Shown here: piece by piece, positions 1 to 7,036 of the stretch
How positions within the stretch are numbered: position 1 is the stretch's first letter
Layout of the letters: each line of letters starts with the position of its first letter
Source of the DNA: Roseburia sp.
GTDB lineage: Bacteria > Bacillota > Clostridia > Lachnospirales > Lachnospiraceae
Direction of reading: 5' to 3'
Length of the DNA stretch: 7,861 nucleotides
Assembly: GCA_017626625.1 (NCBI GenBank)
Contig: JAGAIK010000379.1
Location: forward strand, 1-7,861
The notes under the pieces: model-generated
The model's database searches: none
What the model saw: only the letters and a program-made list of their open reading frames with translations
Told to the model about the DNA's origin: nothing
Translations under genes and position numbers: made by a program

Positions 1-244
1 CTCCATTCACGTATATTTCTGCGGAGGAATTGGCACCTTCTACCTCCAGATAAATCTGCTTTCCGCCGGGCAGCTCGCTTTTATGCAGCGTTTTGCGGTA
101 ACTGCAGGTTCCCCGGTAATAATCGTTTCCTCCATCCTGCCCGTCAATTCCGTTCCAGGTATGCGGCAGATTGACCGCTTCCCACCGGGCATTTTCCCCT
201 GTTTCTTTTGAAAATAACCAGTCATTGTTCCATTGTATTTTCAT
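1..244 (-). CDS. Glycoside hydrolase family 2 protein, N-terminal part (beta-galactosidase-like), truncated by window edge
   Basis: Only the first 81 codons are present; the gene runs off the left edge. Reading from the ATG at 244, the protein has the usual start of a GH2 enzyme: an LPHTWN motif at residues 26-31, a YYRGTCSYRK stretch at 42-51 and a YLEVEG...AEIYVNG strand pair at 65-81. These belong to the GH2 sugar-binding jelly-roll domain that precedes the immunoglobulin-like and TIM-barrel catalytic domains. No signal peptide is seen, so a cytoplasmic enzyme acting on imported oligosaccharide is likely. A strong AGGAGG lies 6 nt before the ATG. The gene diverges from an AraC-type regulator and shares its 189-bp control region. 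The family also contains beta-glucuronidases and beta-mannosidases. The catalytic domain is outside the window, so the substrate cannot be decided; beta-galactosidase is the best guess. Confidence 0.85.
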   Translation of the reverse strand, partial: MKIQWNNDWLFSKETGENARWEAVNLPHTWNGIDGQDGGNDYYRGTCSYRKTLHKSELPGGKQIYLEVEGANSSAEIYVNG

Positions 245-284
245 GGTTCTTCCTCCTCTGTTATTTTGTAACGTTTCTATTTGG

Positions 285-313
285 AGTATAGCAAACCGCA
301 CGCAGAGAAACAC
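285..313 (-). promoter_or_regulatory. Promoter of the GH2 gene
   Basis: On the minus strand a good -10 hexamer, TATACT, lies at 290-285. It sits about 40 nt upstream of the GH2 start and leaves a leader of roughly 35 nt. The region 17 bp further upstream (313-308, GTGTTT) is a poor -35, which fits a promoter that needs an activator. The repeat pair at 315-346 abuts this weak -35, the position expected for class II activation by an AraC-type protein. The start of transcription is inferred. Confidence 0.55.
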
Positions 314-314
314 G

Positions 315-346
315 GATAATTTTTGTTGTATTTAGATAATTTTTGT
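315..346. repeat. Tandem direct repeat, probable AraC-type operator
   Basis: The 12-mer GATAATTTTTGT occurs exactly at 315-326 and again at 335-346, so the copies start 20 bp apart, close to two helical turns. AraC-family monomers have two HTH motifs and typically bind direct repeats about 21 bp apart on one face of the helix. The pair lies between the divergent GH2 and regulator genes and directly upstream of the weak GH2 -35. The likely ligand is the product of the gene at 434-1684. The repeats are seen directly; the binding is inferred. Confidence 0.6.
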
Positions 347-359
347 GATAGCATTTGTT

Positions 360-365
360 TATAAA
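360..365 (+). promoter_or_regulatory. Possible -10 element of the AraC-type regulator gene
   Basis: TATAAA at 360-365 is the best -10 candidate on the plus strand before the regulator gene and would give a leader of about 60 nt. No convincing -35 lies 16-18 bp upstream. The distal copy of the 12-bp repeat ends 13 bp before it, so autoregulation is possible. This is a weak assignment. Confidence 0.25.
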
Positions 366-433
366 ATTCTACTGCGAAAAGGCTGTAGATACTGACAGTA
401 GCAGATTATGAAAAAAAGGAGAATGAAGCCTAC

Positions 434-1684
434 ATGAATACGGAAAACCAAACGATCCGGACAGTTTTTCCATTTATCAGACAGGTCATTTCAGACGCAT
501 ATAAGACAGATACTATCCTTTATACCCATCCTTATCAGAATATGGAGCGAATCGACCGGGGATTCCGCAATATGCTGTGGGGAGAACAAAAAAGACCCGA
601 TATTTTTACGGAATTTCTAACCCAGGAACCATGTTACCGCATGGCAGTGATAAAAAGCTCTCTGGGATTTTATAATATTATGGCATCTGTTTCTCTGGAA
701 TGGAATCATCCGGATTTTATCAGCATTGGTCCCTTTTGTGACGAAAAAATATCGAAAGCATTTATCCACCGGATTATTTCAAACCGGAAACTGACGCCGA
801 AACAGGCGGCGATGGCAGAGAAATTTTATGAAATTCTTCCCTATGCAGATGCAAATGATGTGGCGTTTATGACCCAGCATCTTCTGTGCGCCTTTATTCC
901 CGAATATCGTGACGTATCGCCGGAATATCTGAATTATTCAGAAGAGACCCACGAGTTTAAGCCCAATAGCGAAGCCTTCGAGCATTTTACCACTTCTTCC
1001 GCAGAATATTATGCAAAGTATCTGACGGATTTTTTGGAAACTCTGGTCAGCGGAGACCAGAAAGAAACCTCCGATAAATTAAAAATATTTCTGGATGCAA
1101 GCGGTGCCGCAAAGAAACGGTCTTTACACAGTATGAAAAGAAACATACATGAACTGAATAGCTTTTGTAAGGAGAAGCTGCTTACCACATCCGTGCACCC
1201 CTATGATACGCTTCACCTTGCGGATTCTTTTGAGGCGGAGATTGAAGCCTGTGCAAATCAGGAACAGCTTGCCTCCCTCCCGTACAGAATGGTCAGAAAA
1301 TACTGTCTGCTGGTGAAAAATCGCACGTACTCTGAATATTCCTGTCTGATTCGGAGTGTGATTTCATATATCGACCAACATTTGAACGAGGAACTTTCAC
1401 TGTCTTTTCTTGCCGGACATTTCCACAAAAACGCCTCCTTCTTATCCGGGCAATTCAGCAGAGAAACCGGTATGAGTCTTACCCGGTATATCCACCATGC
1501 CCGGATTCAGAGAGCTGTCCAGTATTTTAACACCACCAGTCTCTCTGTGTCAGAGGTGTCATTAAACGTTGGTTTTTCTGATTTTGGCTATTTTTCTAAA
1601 TTATTTCACAAAGAAATCGGAATAAGTCCGAGAACCTATAAGAAAATGCTGAAAGCCAGAACGGATATTACTTTGCCGGATTGA
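434..1684 (+). CDS. AraC-family transcriptional regulator
   Basis: The 416-residue protein ends in a typical AraC/XylS DNA-binding domain at about residues 306-406. The first HTH is around 321-346 and the second around 370-404, with the family signature running through VGFSDFGYFSKLFHKEIGIS. The N-terminal 200 residues look like the sensory region of long Firmicute AraC proteins, including an ISIGPF motif at 96-101. Residues 200-300 are helical and resemble the linker seen before the AraC domain in YesN-like regulators. No membrane segment is seen. The start is supported by AAGGAG at 416-421, although the 12-nt spacing is long. Base composition looks more AT-rich than the minus-strand genes. 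Divergence from the GH2 gene suggests it activates that gene in response to a sugar. The ligand is unknown. Confidence 0.9.
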   Translation: MNTENQTIRTVFPFIRQVISDAYKTDTILYTHPYQNMERIDRGFRNMLWGEQKRPDIFTEFLTQEPCYRMAVIKSSLGFYNIMASVSLEWNHPDFISIGPFCDEKISKAFIHRIISNRKLTPKQAAMAEKFYEILPYADANDVAFMTQHLLCAFIPEYRDVSPEYLNYSEETHEFKPNSEAFEHFTTSSAEYYAKYLTDFLETLVSGDQKETSDKLKIFLDASGAAKKRSLHSMKRNIHELNSFCKEKLLTTSVHPYDTLHLADSFEAEIEACANQEQLASLPYRMVRKYCLLVKNRTYSEYSCLIRSVISYIDQHLNEELSLSFLAGHFHKNASFLSGQFSRETGMSLTRYIHHARIQRAVQYFNTTSLSVSEVSLNVGFSDFGYFSKLFHKEIGISPRTYKKMLKARTDITLPD

Positions 1685-1712
1685 TTTTCATGTATGCCAT
1701 AAGCCGCGAATC

Positions 1713-1752
1713 AAAAGAGGAATGCACACAAAGGTACATTCCTCTCCTTTTT
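1713..1752. terminator. Bidirectional hairpin terminator between convergent genes
   Basis: AGAGGAATG at 1716-1724 pairs perfectly with CATTCCTCT at 1737-1745, giving a 9-bp stem with a 12-nt loop. On the plus strand it is followed by CC and a run of five T at 1748-1752. On the minus strand the stem is followed directly by TTTT. It lies between the stop of the AraC-type gene (1684) and the stop of the hydratase (1751-1753), and can serve both. The plus-strand T run overlaps the hydratase stop codon. Confidence 0.8.
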
Positions 1753-4054
1753 AGCCGCGATAATAGTTAATCAGGCAGCCCTTCAATATAATTTCTCTCT
1801 CATCATCTGTCATGGCGCCAAGCTGCAGCGTAAACTCCTTCAAACCGCCGTCAGCCACCACATAAGCTGTCACCTCAGAAGCCGCATCCTCCACTGCCTT
1901 GCGGATATCCGGCAGGAACAGGTAGTCTAAATTCTGAAACGGAAGCTCTCCCTCCGGAATGATGAACGGCAGCATACCCCAGTTAATCAGGTTCGAACGG
2001 TAACGTTTCGTTGCGTACTCATTGGCAATATTTGCCCAGCCCCCTAACACTTTCTGACAGGAAGCAGCCTGCTCACGGGCAGAACCGTCACCCGGCTTCA
2101 CCGCAAAAATGGTGCTGCCGAAACCAAGAAGCCCTTCTGTGTGGTCTTCGCTGAATTTCTTCTCCGGGAAAGCCGCTTCGATTGCCGCCATCACCGGTTT
2201 TAACTCTTCCACTGCCTCTACCGGGCATGTTCCCGCTTCGATTGCCTTCTGTGCCTTCTGAATCTCCTTCGCACGTCCCACATACATCGGGTCCTTTCTG
2301 GAAAGAGCAAATTCTGCCAGTCCCAATGGATTCGAACGGAAAGAAGAAGTCTCGCCGGAAGGAATCAATTCGTCGGTGGTGGTAACCGGGTCATGAATCT
2401 CGGACACTACCTTCAATACCATGTTTTCCGGCAGTGCGCTCATCACAGGCCAGTCCTTGATATTCGGACCGAACTGGATTTCCACGGACGGGTCTGCCAC
2501 GCCCTTGCTGTCAAAGACACGGTTCTCATAAATGGTCTTATCAAAGAAATATTTCGGTTTGGTGTATTCCACATCCACGTCAGTAGCAGCGGTCAGATAG
2601 CCTTTATTTGCTGCCGTTGCCGCAATGGAACGGGCATCCATAAGAGCCACGGAGGCAACCTGTCCATTCTGTACCTTAGAACCTTCTCTGTTGGGGAAGT
2701 TTCTGGTGGAGTGGCGGATGGAGAAGGCATTGTTTGCCGGAGTGTCCCCTGCGCCGAAACACGGTCCGCAGAAAGCGGTCTTTACGATGGCTCCGGTCTG
2801 CATTAACGTCGCCACTGCTCCGTTTTTCACTAACTCCATATAAATCGGCGTACTTGCCGGGTATACGCTTAAGGTAAACTCGTCCGGTCCGATGCTTGCG
2901 CCCTTTAAGATGTCCGCCGCATCACAGATATTTTCAAATCCGCCGCCTGCGCAGCCTGCAATAATACCCTGGTCTACATACAGTCTGCCGTTACGCACTT
3001 TGCTCTTTAAATCCAATTTTACCGCTCCGTCAAAGCTTACCTCTGCACGTTTCTCGCAGTCATCTAAGATGTCCATGAGATTCGCATTCAGTTCCTCGAT
3101 GGTATAAGTGTTGCTTGGATGGAACGGCATGGCAATCATCGGTTTAATCTGGCTCAAATCAATCTCAATCATGCCGTCATAATATGCCACTGCCCCCGGC
3201 TGCAAGTCTTTGTGTTCCTCCACTCTGCCGTGGATTGCATAAAACTCTTTTACCTTCTCATCGGTCTGCCAGATAGAGGAAAGACAGGTGGTTTCTGTGG
3301 TCATAACGTCCACGCCGATACGGAAATCCACGCTTAAGTTCGCCACGCCAGGTCCTACGAACTCCATGACCTTGTTCTTTACGTAGCCCTTGTCAAATAC
3401 TTCGCCGATAATGGCAAGCGCCACGTCCTGGGGACCTACCCCTTTCTGCGGAGCTCCCGTCAGGTAAACACCAATCACGCCCGGCATATCAATATCATAA
3501 GTTTTATTTAACAACTGTTTTACTAACTCCGGTCCGCCTTCGCCCACTGCCATGGTACCAAGGGCGCCGTAACGGGTATGAGAATCGGAGCCTAAAATCA
3601 TCTTCCCGCCGCCTGCAAGCATTTCCCTTGCAAACTGATGGATAACTGCCTGATGAGGCGGTACATAGACGCCGCCGTATTTTTTCGCACAGGTCAGTCC
3701 AAACATATGGTCATCCTCGTTGATAGTTCCGCCTACGGCGCAAAGGCTGTTGTGGCAGTTGGTCAGAACATATGGGATTGGGAATTTTTCCAGTCCTGAC
3801 GCTCTGGCTGTCTGAATAATGCCGACGAATGTGATATCATGGGAAGTCAGTTTATCAAATTTAATCTGCAGGCGCTCCATATTGCCCGAGGTATTATGGT
3901 CTTTTAAAATACCATAAGCAATGGTCTCCTGCGCCGCCTGTTCTTTTGTCACGCTCTGTCCTGTTTTACTCTGGATGGCTGCTGCCGCCTCCGGGCCCTC
4001 CGCAACTAATTCCGTGCCATTTACCAGATAAACACCGCTATCGTATAACTTCAT
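1751..4054 (-). CDS. Aconitase-superfamily [4Fe-4S] hydratase, YbhJ type
   Basis: The 767-residue cytoplasmic protein has the full aconitase fold. GSDSHT at 155-160 matches the catalytic DSH region. Cysteine ligands for a [4Fe-4S] cluster are C368 (in [10 protein letters not shown]), C429 and C432 (CGPCFG). RNFPNR at 451-456 aligns with the two substrate-binding arginines, and GSARE at 657-661 in the C-terminal swivel domain carries the Ser/Arg pair. By eye it resembles E. coli YbhJ, a paralogue of unknown substrate, more than AcnA or AcnB. The usual GSCTNS around the first cysteine is replaced, and the Asp-His pair of aconitase reads His-Asn (H101-N102). The safe call is a hydratase/dehydratase of a hydroxy-acid, substrate unknown. 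Databases may label it aconitate hydratase. A GGAGG ends 6 nt before the ATG. No TCA-cycle gene is adjacent. Transcription is probably from the promoter at 4153-4181. Confidence 0.88.
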   Translation of the reverse strand: MKLYDSGVYLVNGTELVAEGPEAAAAIQSKTGQSVTKEQAAQETIAYGILKDHNTSGNMERLQIKFDKLTSHDITFVGIIQTARASGLEKFPIPYVLTNCHNSLCAVGGTINEDDHMFGLTCAKKYGGVYVPPHQAVIHQFAREMLAGGGKMILGSDSHTRYGALGTMAVGEGGPELVKQLLNKTYDIDMPGVIGVYLTGAPQKGVGPQDVALAIIGEVFDKGYVKNKVMEFVGPGVANLSVDFRIGVDVMTTETTCLSSIWQTDEKVKEFYAIHGRVEEHKDLQPGAVAYYDGMIEIDLSQIKPMIAMPFHPSNTYTIEELNANLMDILDDCEKRAEVSFDGAVKLDLKSKVRNGRLYVDQGIIAGCAGGGFENICDAADILKGASIGPDEFTLSVYPASTPIYMELVKNGAVATLMQTGAIVKTAFCGPCFGAGDTPANNAFSIRHSTRNFPNREGSKVQNGQVASVALMDARSIAATAANKGYLTAATDVDVEYTKPKYFFDKTIYENRVFDSKGVADPSVEIQFGPNIKDWPVMSALPENMVLKVVSEIHDPVTTTDELIPSGETSSFRSNPLGLAEFALSRKDPMYVGRAKEIQKAQKAIEAGTCPVEAVEELKPVMAAIEAAFPEKKFSEDHTEGLLGFGSTIFAVKPGDGSAREQAASCQKVLGGWANIANEYATKRYRSNLINWGMLPFIIPEGELPFQNLDYLFLPDIRKAVEDAASEVTAYVVADGGLKEFTLQLGAMTDDEREIILKGCLINYYRG

Positions 4055-4099
4055 ACTATTCCTCCAATTCTATGTGCCTGTTATTCTTCCGAAACTGTG

Positions 4100-4130
4100 G
4101 AAAACCGACGGTTATAACTTTGTGGTTTTC
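4100..4130 (-). promoter_or_regulatory. Dyad symmetry in the hydratase leader
   Basis: Within the roughly 90-nt untranslated leader, GAAAACC (4100-4106) and GGTTTTC (4124-4130) form a perfect 7-bp inverted repeat. An overlapping odd palindrome, AACCG-A-CGGTT, lies at 4103-4113, and GTTATAAC lies at 4111-4118. The two pairings compete for the same bases. No T run follows, so it is not a standard terminator. It could be an operator just downstream of the transcription start or a leader hairpin. No known regulator motif is recognised. Confidence 0.35.
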
Positions 4131-4152
4131 TCATAGCCGCCTATGTTATGAA

Positions 4153-4181
4153 ATTATATAGATAGAACGCAGAAAAATCAA
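4153..4181 (-). promoter_or_regulatory. Sigma-A promoter of the hydratase gene
   Basis: On the minus strand, TTGATT (4181-4176) and a perfect TATAAT (4158-4153) are separated by exactly 17 bp. Transcription would start near 4146, giving a leader of about 90 nt. This is the strongest promoter in the window and makes the hydratase independent of the two-component operon upstream. Confidence 0.8.
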
Positions 4182-4201
4182 GTACTTTTCCACGCTAAAT
4201 C

Positions 4202-4253
4202 ATTAAAATCATCATCCTTCCTGTCTGCTTCAACGTTTCTGGATTAAAATCAT
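4202..4253. repeat. 11-bp direct repeat upstream of the hydratase promoter
   Basis: ATTAAAATCAT occurs at 4202-4212 and 4243-4253, 41 bp apart (about four helical turns). The first copy starts 21 bp upstream of the hydratase -35; the second overlaps the stop codon of the HAD gene. The related string TCATCATCC also occurs at 4209-4217 and 4263-4271. This may be a regulator-binding pair, a small local duplication, or chance in AT-rich DNA. Confidence 0.3.
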
Positions 4254-4912
4254 AGTTTTCTCTCATCATCCTCCATCCAGAGAATGATATCATATAAAGA
4301 ATGCAGCTTTGCAAAAATCAGGGACGCCGTCTCCTTATCCGGCTCCGTCAAATCCGGCACCATAATGGTGCGAATCCCCGCCGAGGATGCCGAGCGTACG
4401 CCGTTAGGGGAATCCTCCACCGCAAGGCAGTCCTCCGTTTTCTCCCCTATCTGCCCGCAGGCACAAAGATAAATGTCCGGCTTGGGCTTTCCATGCTCCA
4501 CCATGGTGGCGCAGATAACTTTGTCAAATTTATCATAAATCCCGATTTCCGTCAGGTATTTTTTTGCCCGCTCCGGGTCCGTGGCAGTGGCAACCGCCGT
4601 TTTTATCCCCTTACCACGAAGATAGTCTAACACTTCCTCCACCCCCGGTTTTTTCTCAATGCCATGCTCCTTTAAATGCCGGTTCATTAACTCCTTGCGG
4701 CGCTCTCTAATGGTCCAGTAGGAAAACTGCTCCCCGAAAATTCCCTTTAAATAGGTATTGGCATACTCCCCCGCAAGGCTGCGGATTGCAAGGGCATGTT
4801 CCCGTTCCATGGGAAATCCCGCCTCCCTTGCCGCCTGGCACCAGTATTTCACCAACCACTTTTCTGTATCAATCAAAACCCCATCCATATCAAAAATCAC
4901 TGCTTTTACCAT
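4250..4912 (-). CDS. HAD-superfamily hydrolase (phosphatase / beta-phosphoglucomutase-like)
   Basis: The 220-residue soluble protein has all four HAD motifs: DMDGVLIDTE with nucleophile D8 and acid/base D10, motif II T109, motif III lysine K142 in GKPKPD, and motif IV E166-D167. A helical cap domain between residues 15 and 85 places it in subfamily IA, with beta-phosphoglucomutase and small sugar-phosphate phosphatases. Motifs alone do not separate phosphatase from mutase. The ATG at 4912 is chosen because GGGAGG ends 8 nt before it. A GTG start at 4933 is also open but would put that ribosome site inside the coding sequence. The gene starts 27 nt after the kinase stop, so it is very likely the third gene of the two-component operon. 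No terminator was found after it. Confidence 0.9.
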   Translation of the reverse strand: MVKAVIFDMDGVLIDTEKWLVKYWCQAAREAGFPMEREHALAIRSLAGEYANTYLKGIFGEQFSYWTIRERRKELMNRHLKEHGIEKKPGVEEVLDYLRGKGIKTAVATATDPERAKKYLTEIGIYDKFDKVICATMVEHGKPKPDIYLCACGQIGEKTEDCLAVEDSPNGVRSASSAGIRTIMVPDLTEPDKETASLIFAKLHSLYDIILWMEDDERKL

Positions 4913-4920
4913 ACCAAACA

Positions 4921-4926
4921 CCTCCC
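4921..4926 (-). promoter_or_regulatory. Ribosome binding site deciding the HAD gene start
   Basis: GGGAGG on the minus strand lies 8 nt before the ATG at 4912. It falls within the seven-codon extension that a GTG start at 4933 would add, which argues for the shorter protein. Confidence 0.75.
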
Positions 4927-4939
4927 ATAACACCCGCTT

Positions 4940-6961
4940 TTATTCTTCCGTCTCTTCCTCTATCCCCCAGAGCGGAAAGGTAATGGCAGCCTTAAACAAA
5001 TCCCCGTCCACGCTGATTTCAAAGGTTCCTCCCATCAACTGGGTCAGACTTTTTGCAATGGAAAGCCCCAGTCCGCTGCCCTCTGTGGTTCTGGAAGAAT
5101 CCCCCCGGATAAACCGCTCCGTCAAATCTCCGGCGTTGCTGTTTTCAAGCGCTAACGATTTCTCGGAAACATTCTTGATGGAAAAGACCGCCGTCTCTTC
5201 CCCCGCCTGTACATCTACATAGACTCTGGTTTTCTCTAACGCATACTTTGCTACATTATTGTATAAGTTTTCGATGACTCGGTAGAGCTGCCTGCCGTCC
5301 GCCAAAATCATCACTTCCCCCTTGGGAAGTTTTGTGACGATGGTCAGCTCCTTGCTTTCAAACTTTTCATTAAACTCTCCCGCTGTCTGATAAATCAGTT
5401 CCACCAAATCTATCTGCTGCATATCCAGCTTTACATTACCTGAGGTAATGCGGGAAGTCTCCACCAAATCCTCCGTCAACTGCTTTAGCCTCTGGGATTT
5501 TTCGTCCAAAATCTTAATGTAATTGTTTACCCGCTCATTCTCAATGTGCTCTAATTTTATGAGATTGACATAATTAATAATCGAAGTGAGAGGCGTCTTG
5601 ATATCGTGGGAGACAGTGGTTATCAGGTCTGCTGTCATGCGCTCATTTCTGGTGCTGTCGTCCACCGCATGATGAAGCCCTGCCCCGATATTGTTGATTG
5701 CCTCCGCTAACTTCCTGTCCTCGCCGTGCAGCTCTTCCGCCGGAATCTTGGTGTCTAACTGCCCCTGGGTTATCTTTTCCACCGCCCGGTATATCTGGTC
5801 ATGCTCTACTGCACTGCGCAAAATCAGATAAGCCTCCATTGCAGAGAACACCAGCAGCAAAATCAGGCAGAGAACAGACCGGTAATGAAACGCTCCCACG
5901 GCAAGGATAAAACAGACCACCATATGGATTGCAAACGCCAATAATATCTGGACGGTAACCGTGCGCTCCCTTAAAAATTTTTCAAAGCCCCGCAGCAGCC
6001 AGCAGGCAAGGCTGTTCTCCCACATGACCTCCGCCTTCATGCGGCGCACCATGCTTAAATAAAAAAGCAGGAACAGCACGTCAATAATCAGGCTCACCGT
6101 GCCGGATGCCACCAAAAGTCCGGAAACATTCCAGGTCTGGCTGTTGAGCCGCCCCAGTAACAGCAGCAGTTCGCTGATACTCACTACAAACACGGCGAAA
6201 AGCAGTTCTGTTTTTACTCTATCAAGAAAATTTAAGTGTATTCCCTCTTCTTCCTCCCGGTGTCCTGTGGCTAAGGTCAGGTAAACCAGGCTTAAAATCC
6301 ATCCCATCAGGCTGATAACCGCCCCGGCAATACTTACCTTTATCCAGGGGTGCAGTTTTTCATACTCCTGCTTTGCGTCGTAAAGGTCATCCTCCGCCGA
6401 AAGCTGGACGTCCACCCCCAGGACAAGCACCACGTTTTCCAACGGCCAGTACATCTGATTGCTGTAGCCGCCTAAAAAATACTCCTCCAGCCCCTTAATG
6501 TTCGTACTGAACTCCTTCATCTCCATATCATAAAGCAGGAAATCCCCCATGGTTTTCGCCTCCATGAGAATCGTCTGGGTATCAAACTCCTGCCCTTCTA
6601 CCGTATCCGGCTGGTTGGTATACCAGACGCCGTCCTGCTTGTACCAGAAGCAGAAGTTGGAATCCGGCTGTTTAAAGATACCAGTGTACTGCAGATACTT
6701 CCTCTCTTCCTCCGCCGTGCGCAGTTCCCCTTTTTGCTCTAAATGAAGGTAATCACTCAAAGCACTGCATTTCTCCTCCATACATTTGGTGTAATAACCG
6801 GAACTGAAAAACTCGTCCGTGCCGATATCTGTCAGGGAAAAAATATTTTTCCCCAGCATCGCCGCTAAAAGAAATACCGCAATGGTGAATACCATATTAA
6901 AAAACAAATGGAAGATAACGCCCGTCAGTTTCATGCTGTAAGTATACGATTTTCTTTCCAT
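4940..6961 (-). CDS. Membrane sensor histidine kinase
   Basis: The 673-residue kinase has one N-terminal membrane segment (about 13-36), an extracytoplasmic region of about 170 residues (37-206), then five more membrane segments (about 207-230, 252-270, 280-303, 336-357 and 361-382). A HAMP-like linker follows to about 435. The H box, TVSHDIKTPLTS, carries the phosphorylated H452. In the ATPase domain the N box has N565 and N569, the F-box region reads ERFIRGDSSR, and the G2 box GSGLGLSIA spans 628-636. The usual DxGxG of the G1 box is replaced by a KNVSE stretch around 596-600. A GGAGG ends 10 nt before the ATG. It follows the response regulator by 75 nt and surely pairs with it. The signal is unknown. 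The six-segment sensor half is larger than in most two-TM kinases. Confidence 0.92.
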   Translation of the reverse strand: MERKSYTYSMKLTGVIFHLFFNMVFTIAVFLLAAMLGKNIFSLTDIGTDEFFSSGYYTKCMEEKCSALSDYLHLEQKGELRTAEEERKYLQYTGIFKQPDSNFCFWYKQDGVWYTNQPDTVEGQEFDTQTILMEAKTMGDFLLYDMEMKEFSTNIKGLEEYFLGGYSNQMYWPLENVVLVLGVDVQLSAEDDLYDAKQEYEKLHPWIKVSIAGAVISLMGWILSLVYLTLATGHREEEEGIHLNFLDRVKTELLFAVFVVSISELLLLLGRLNSQTWNVSGLLVASGTVSLIIDVLFLLFYLSMVRRMKAEVMWENSLACWLLRGFEKFLRERTVTVQILLAFAIHMVVCFILAVGAFHYRSVLCLILLLVFSAMEAYLILRSAVEHDQIYRAVEKITQGQLDTKIPAEELHGEDRKLAEAINNIGAGLHHAVDDSTRNERMTADLITTVSHDIKTPLTSIINYVNLIKLEHIENERVNNYIKILDEKSQRLKQLTEDLVETSRITSGNVKLDMQQIDLVELIYQTAGEFNEKFESKELTIVTKLPKGEVMILADGRQLYRVIENLYNNVAKYALEKTRVYVDVQAGEETAVFSIKNVSEKSLALENSNAGDLTERFIRGDSSRTTEGSGLGLSIAKSLTQLMGGTFEISVDGDLFKAAITFPLWGIEEETEE

Positions 6962-6992
6962 AATAACTGAACCTCCATCAACGGCTGGTATA

Positions 6993-7032
6993 CTGGCACG
7001 TTCGCATTTTAACCGGAGACTTGCCGTGCCAG
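6993..7032 (-). repeat. Inverted repeat in the gap between response regulator and kinase genes
   Basis: CTGGCACG (6993-7000) and CGTGCCAG (7025-7032) form a perfect 8-bp inverted repeat with a 24-nt spacer. They lie between the regulator stop and the kinase ribosome site. GCTGG at 6984-6988 could compete for the CCAGC at 7029-7033. There is no T run, so a terminator is unlikely. A hairpin affecting mRNA stability or the ratio of regulator to kinase is possible. Confidence 0.35.
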
Positions 7033-7036
7033 CACG

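Noticed and set aside
40..225. A 61-codon minus-strand frame at the left edge
   Set aside because: It overlaps the GH2 N-terminus in another frame. The GH2 frame has the recognisable motifs and the strong ribosome site.
2182..3337. Several plus-strand open frames of 67-137 codons opposite the hydratase gene
   Set aside because: They lie antisense within a full-length conserved gene, have no family-like motifs and no convincing ribosome sites. They are shadows of its codon pattern.
4100..4130. Riboswitch or iron-responsive leader of the hydratase
   Set aside because: The leader is only about 90 nt, with short competing stems and no recognised riboswitch core. Only a generic dyad can be supported.
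4182..4249. Terminator after the HAD gene
   Set aside because: I searched for a GC-rich stem followed by T on the minus strand and found none; the AT-rich repeats do not form a stable hairpin.
4913..4933. GTG start for the HAD protein adding seven residues
   Set aside because: The extension contains the GGGAGG ribosome site that serves the ATG at 4912, and the HAD family begins right at MVKAVIFDMDG.
4758..5222. A 154-codon plus-strand frame spanning the HAD/kinase junction
   Set aside because: It is antisense to two well-supported genes and their ribosome site, with low-complexity Ser/Pro content typical of a shadow frame.
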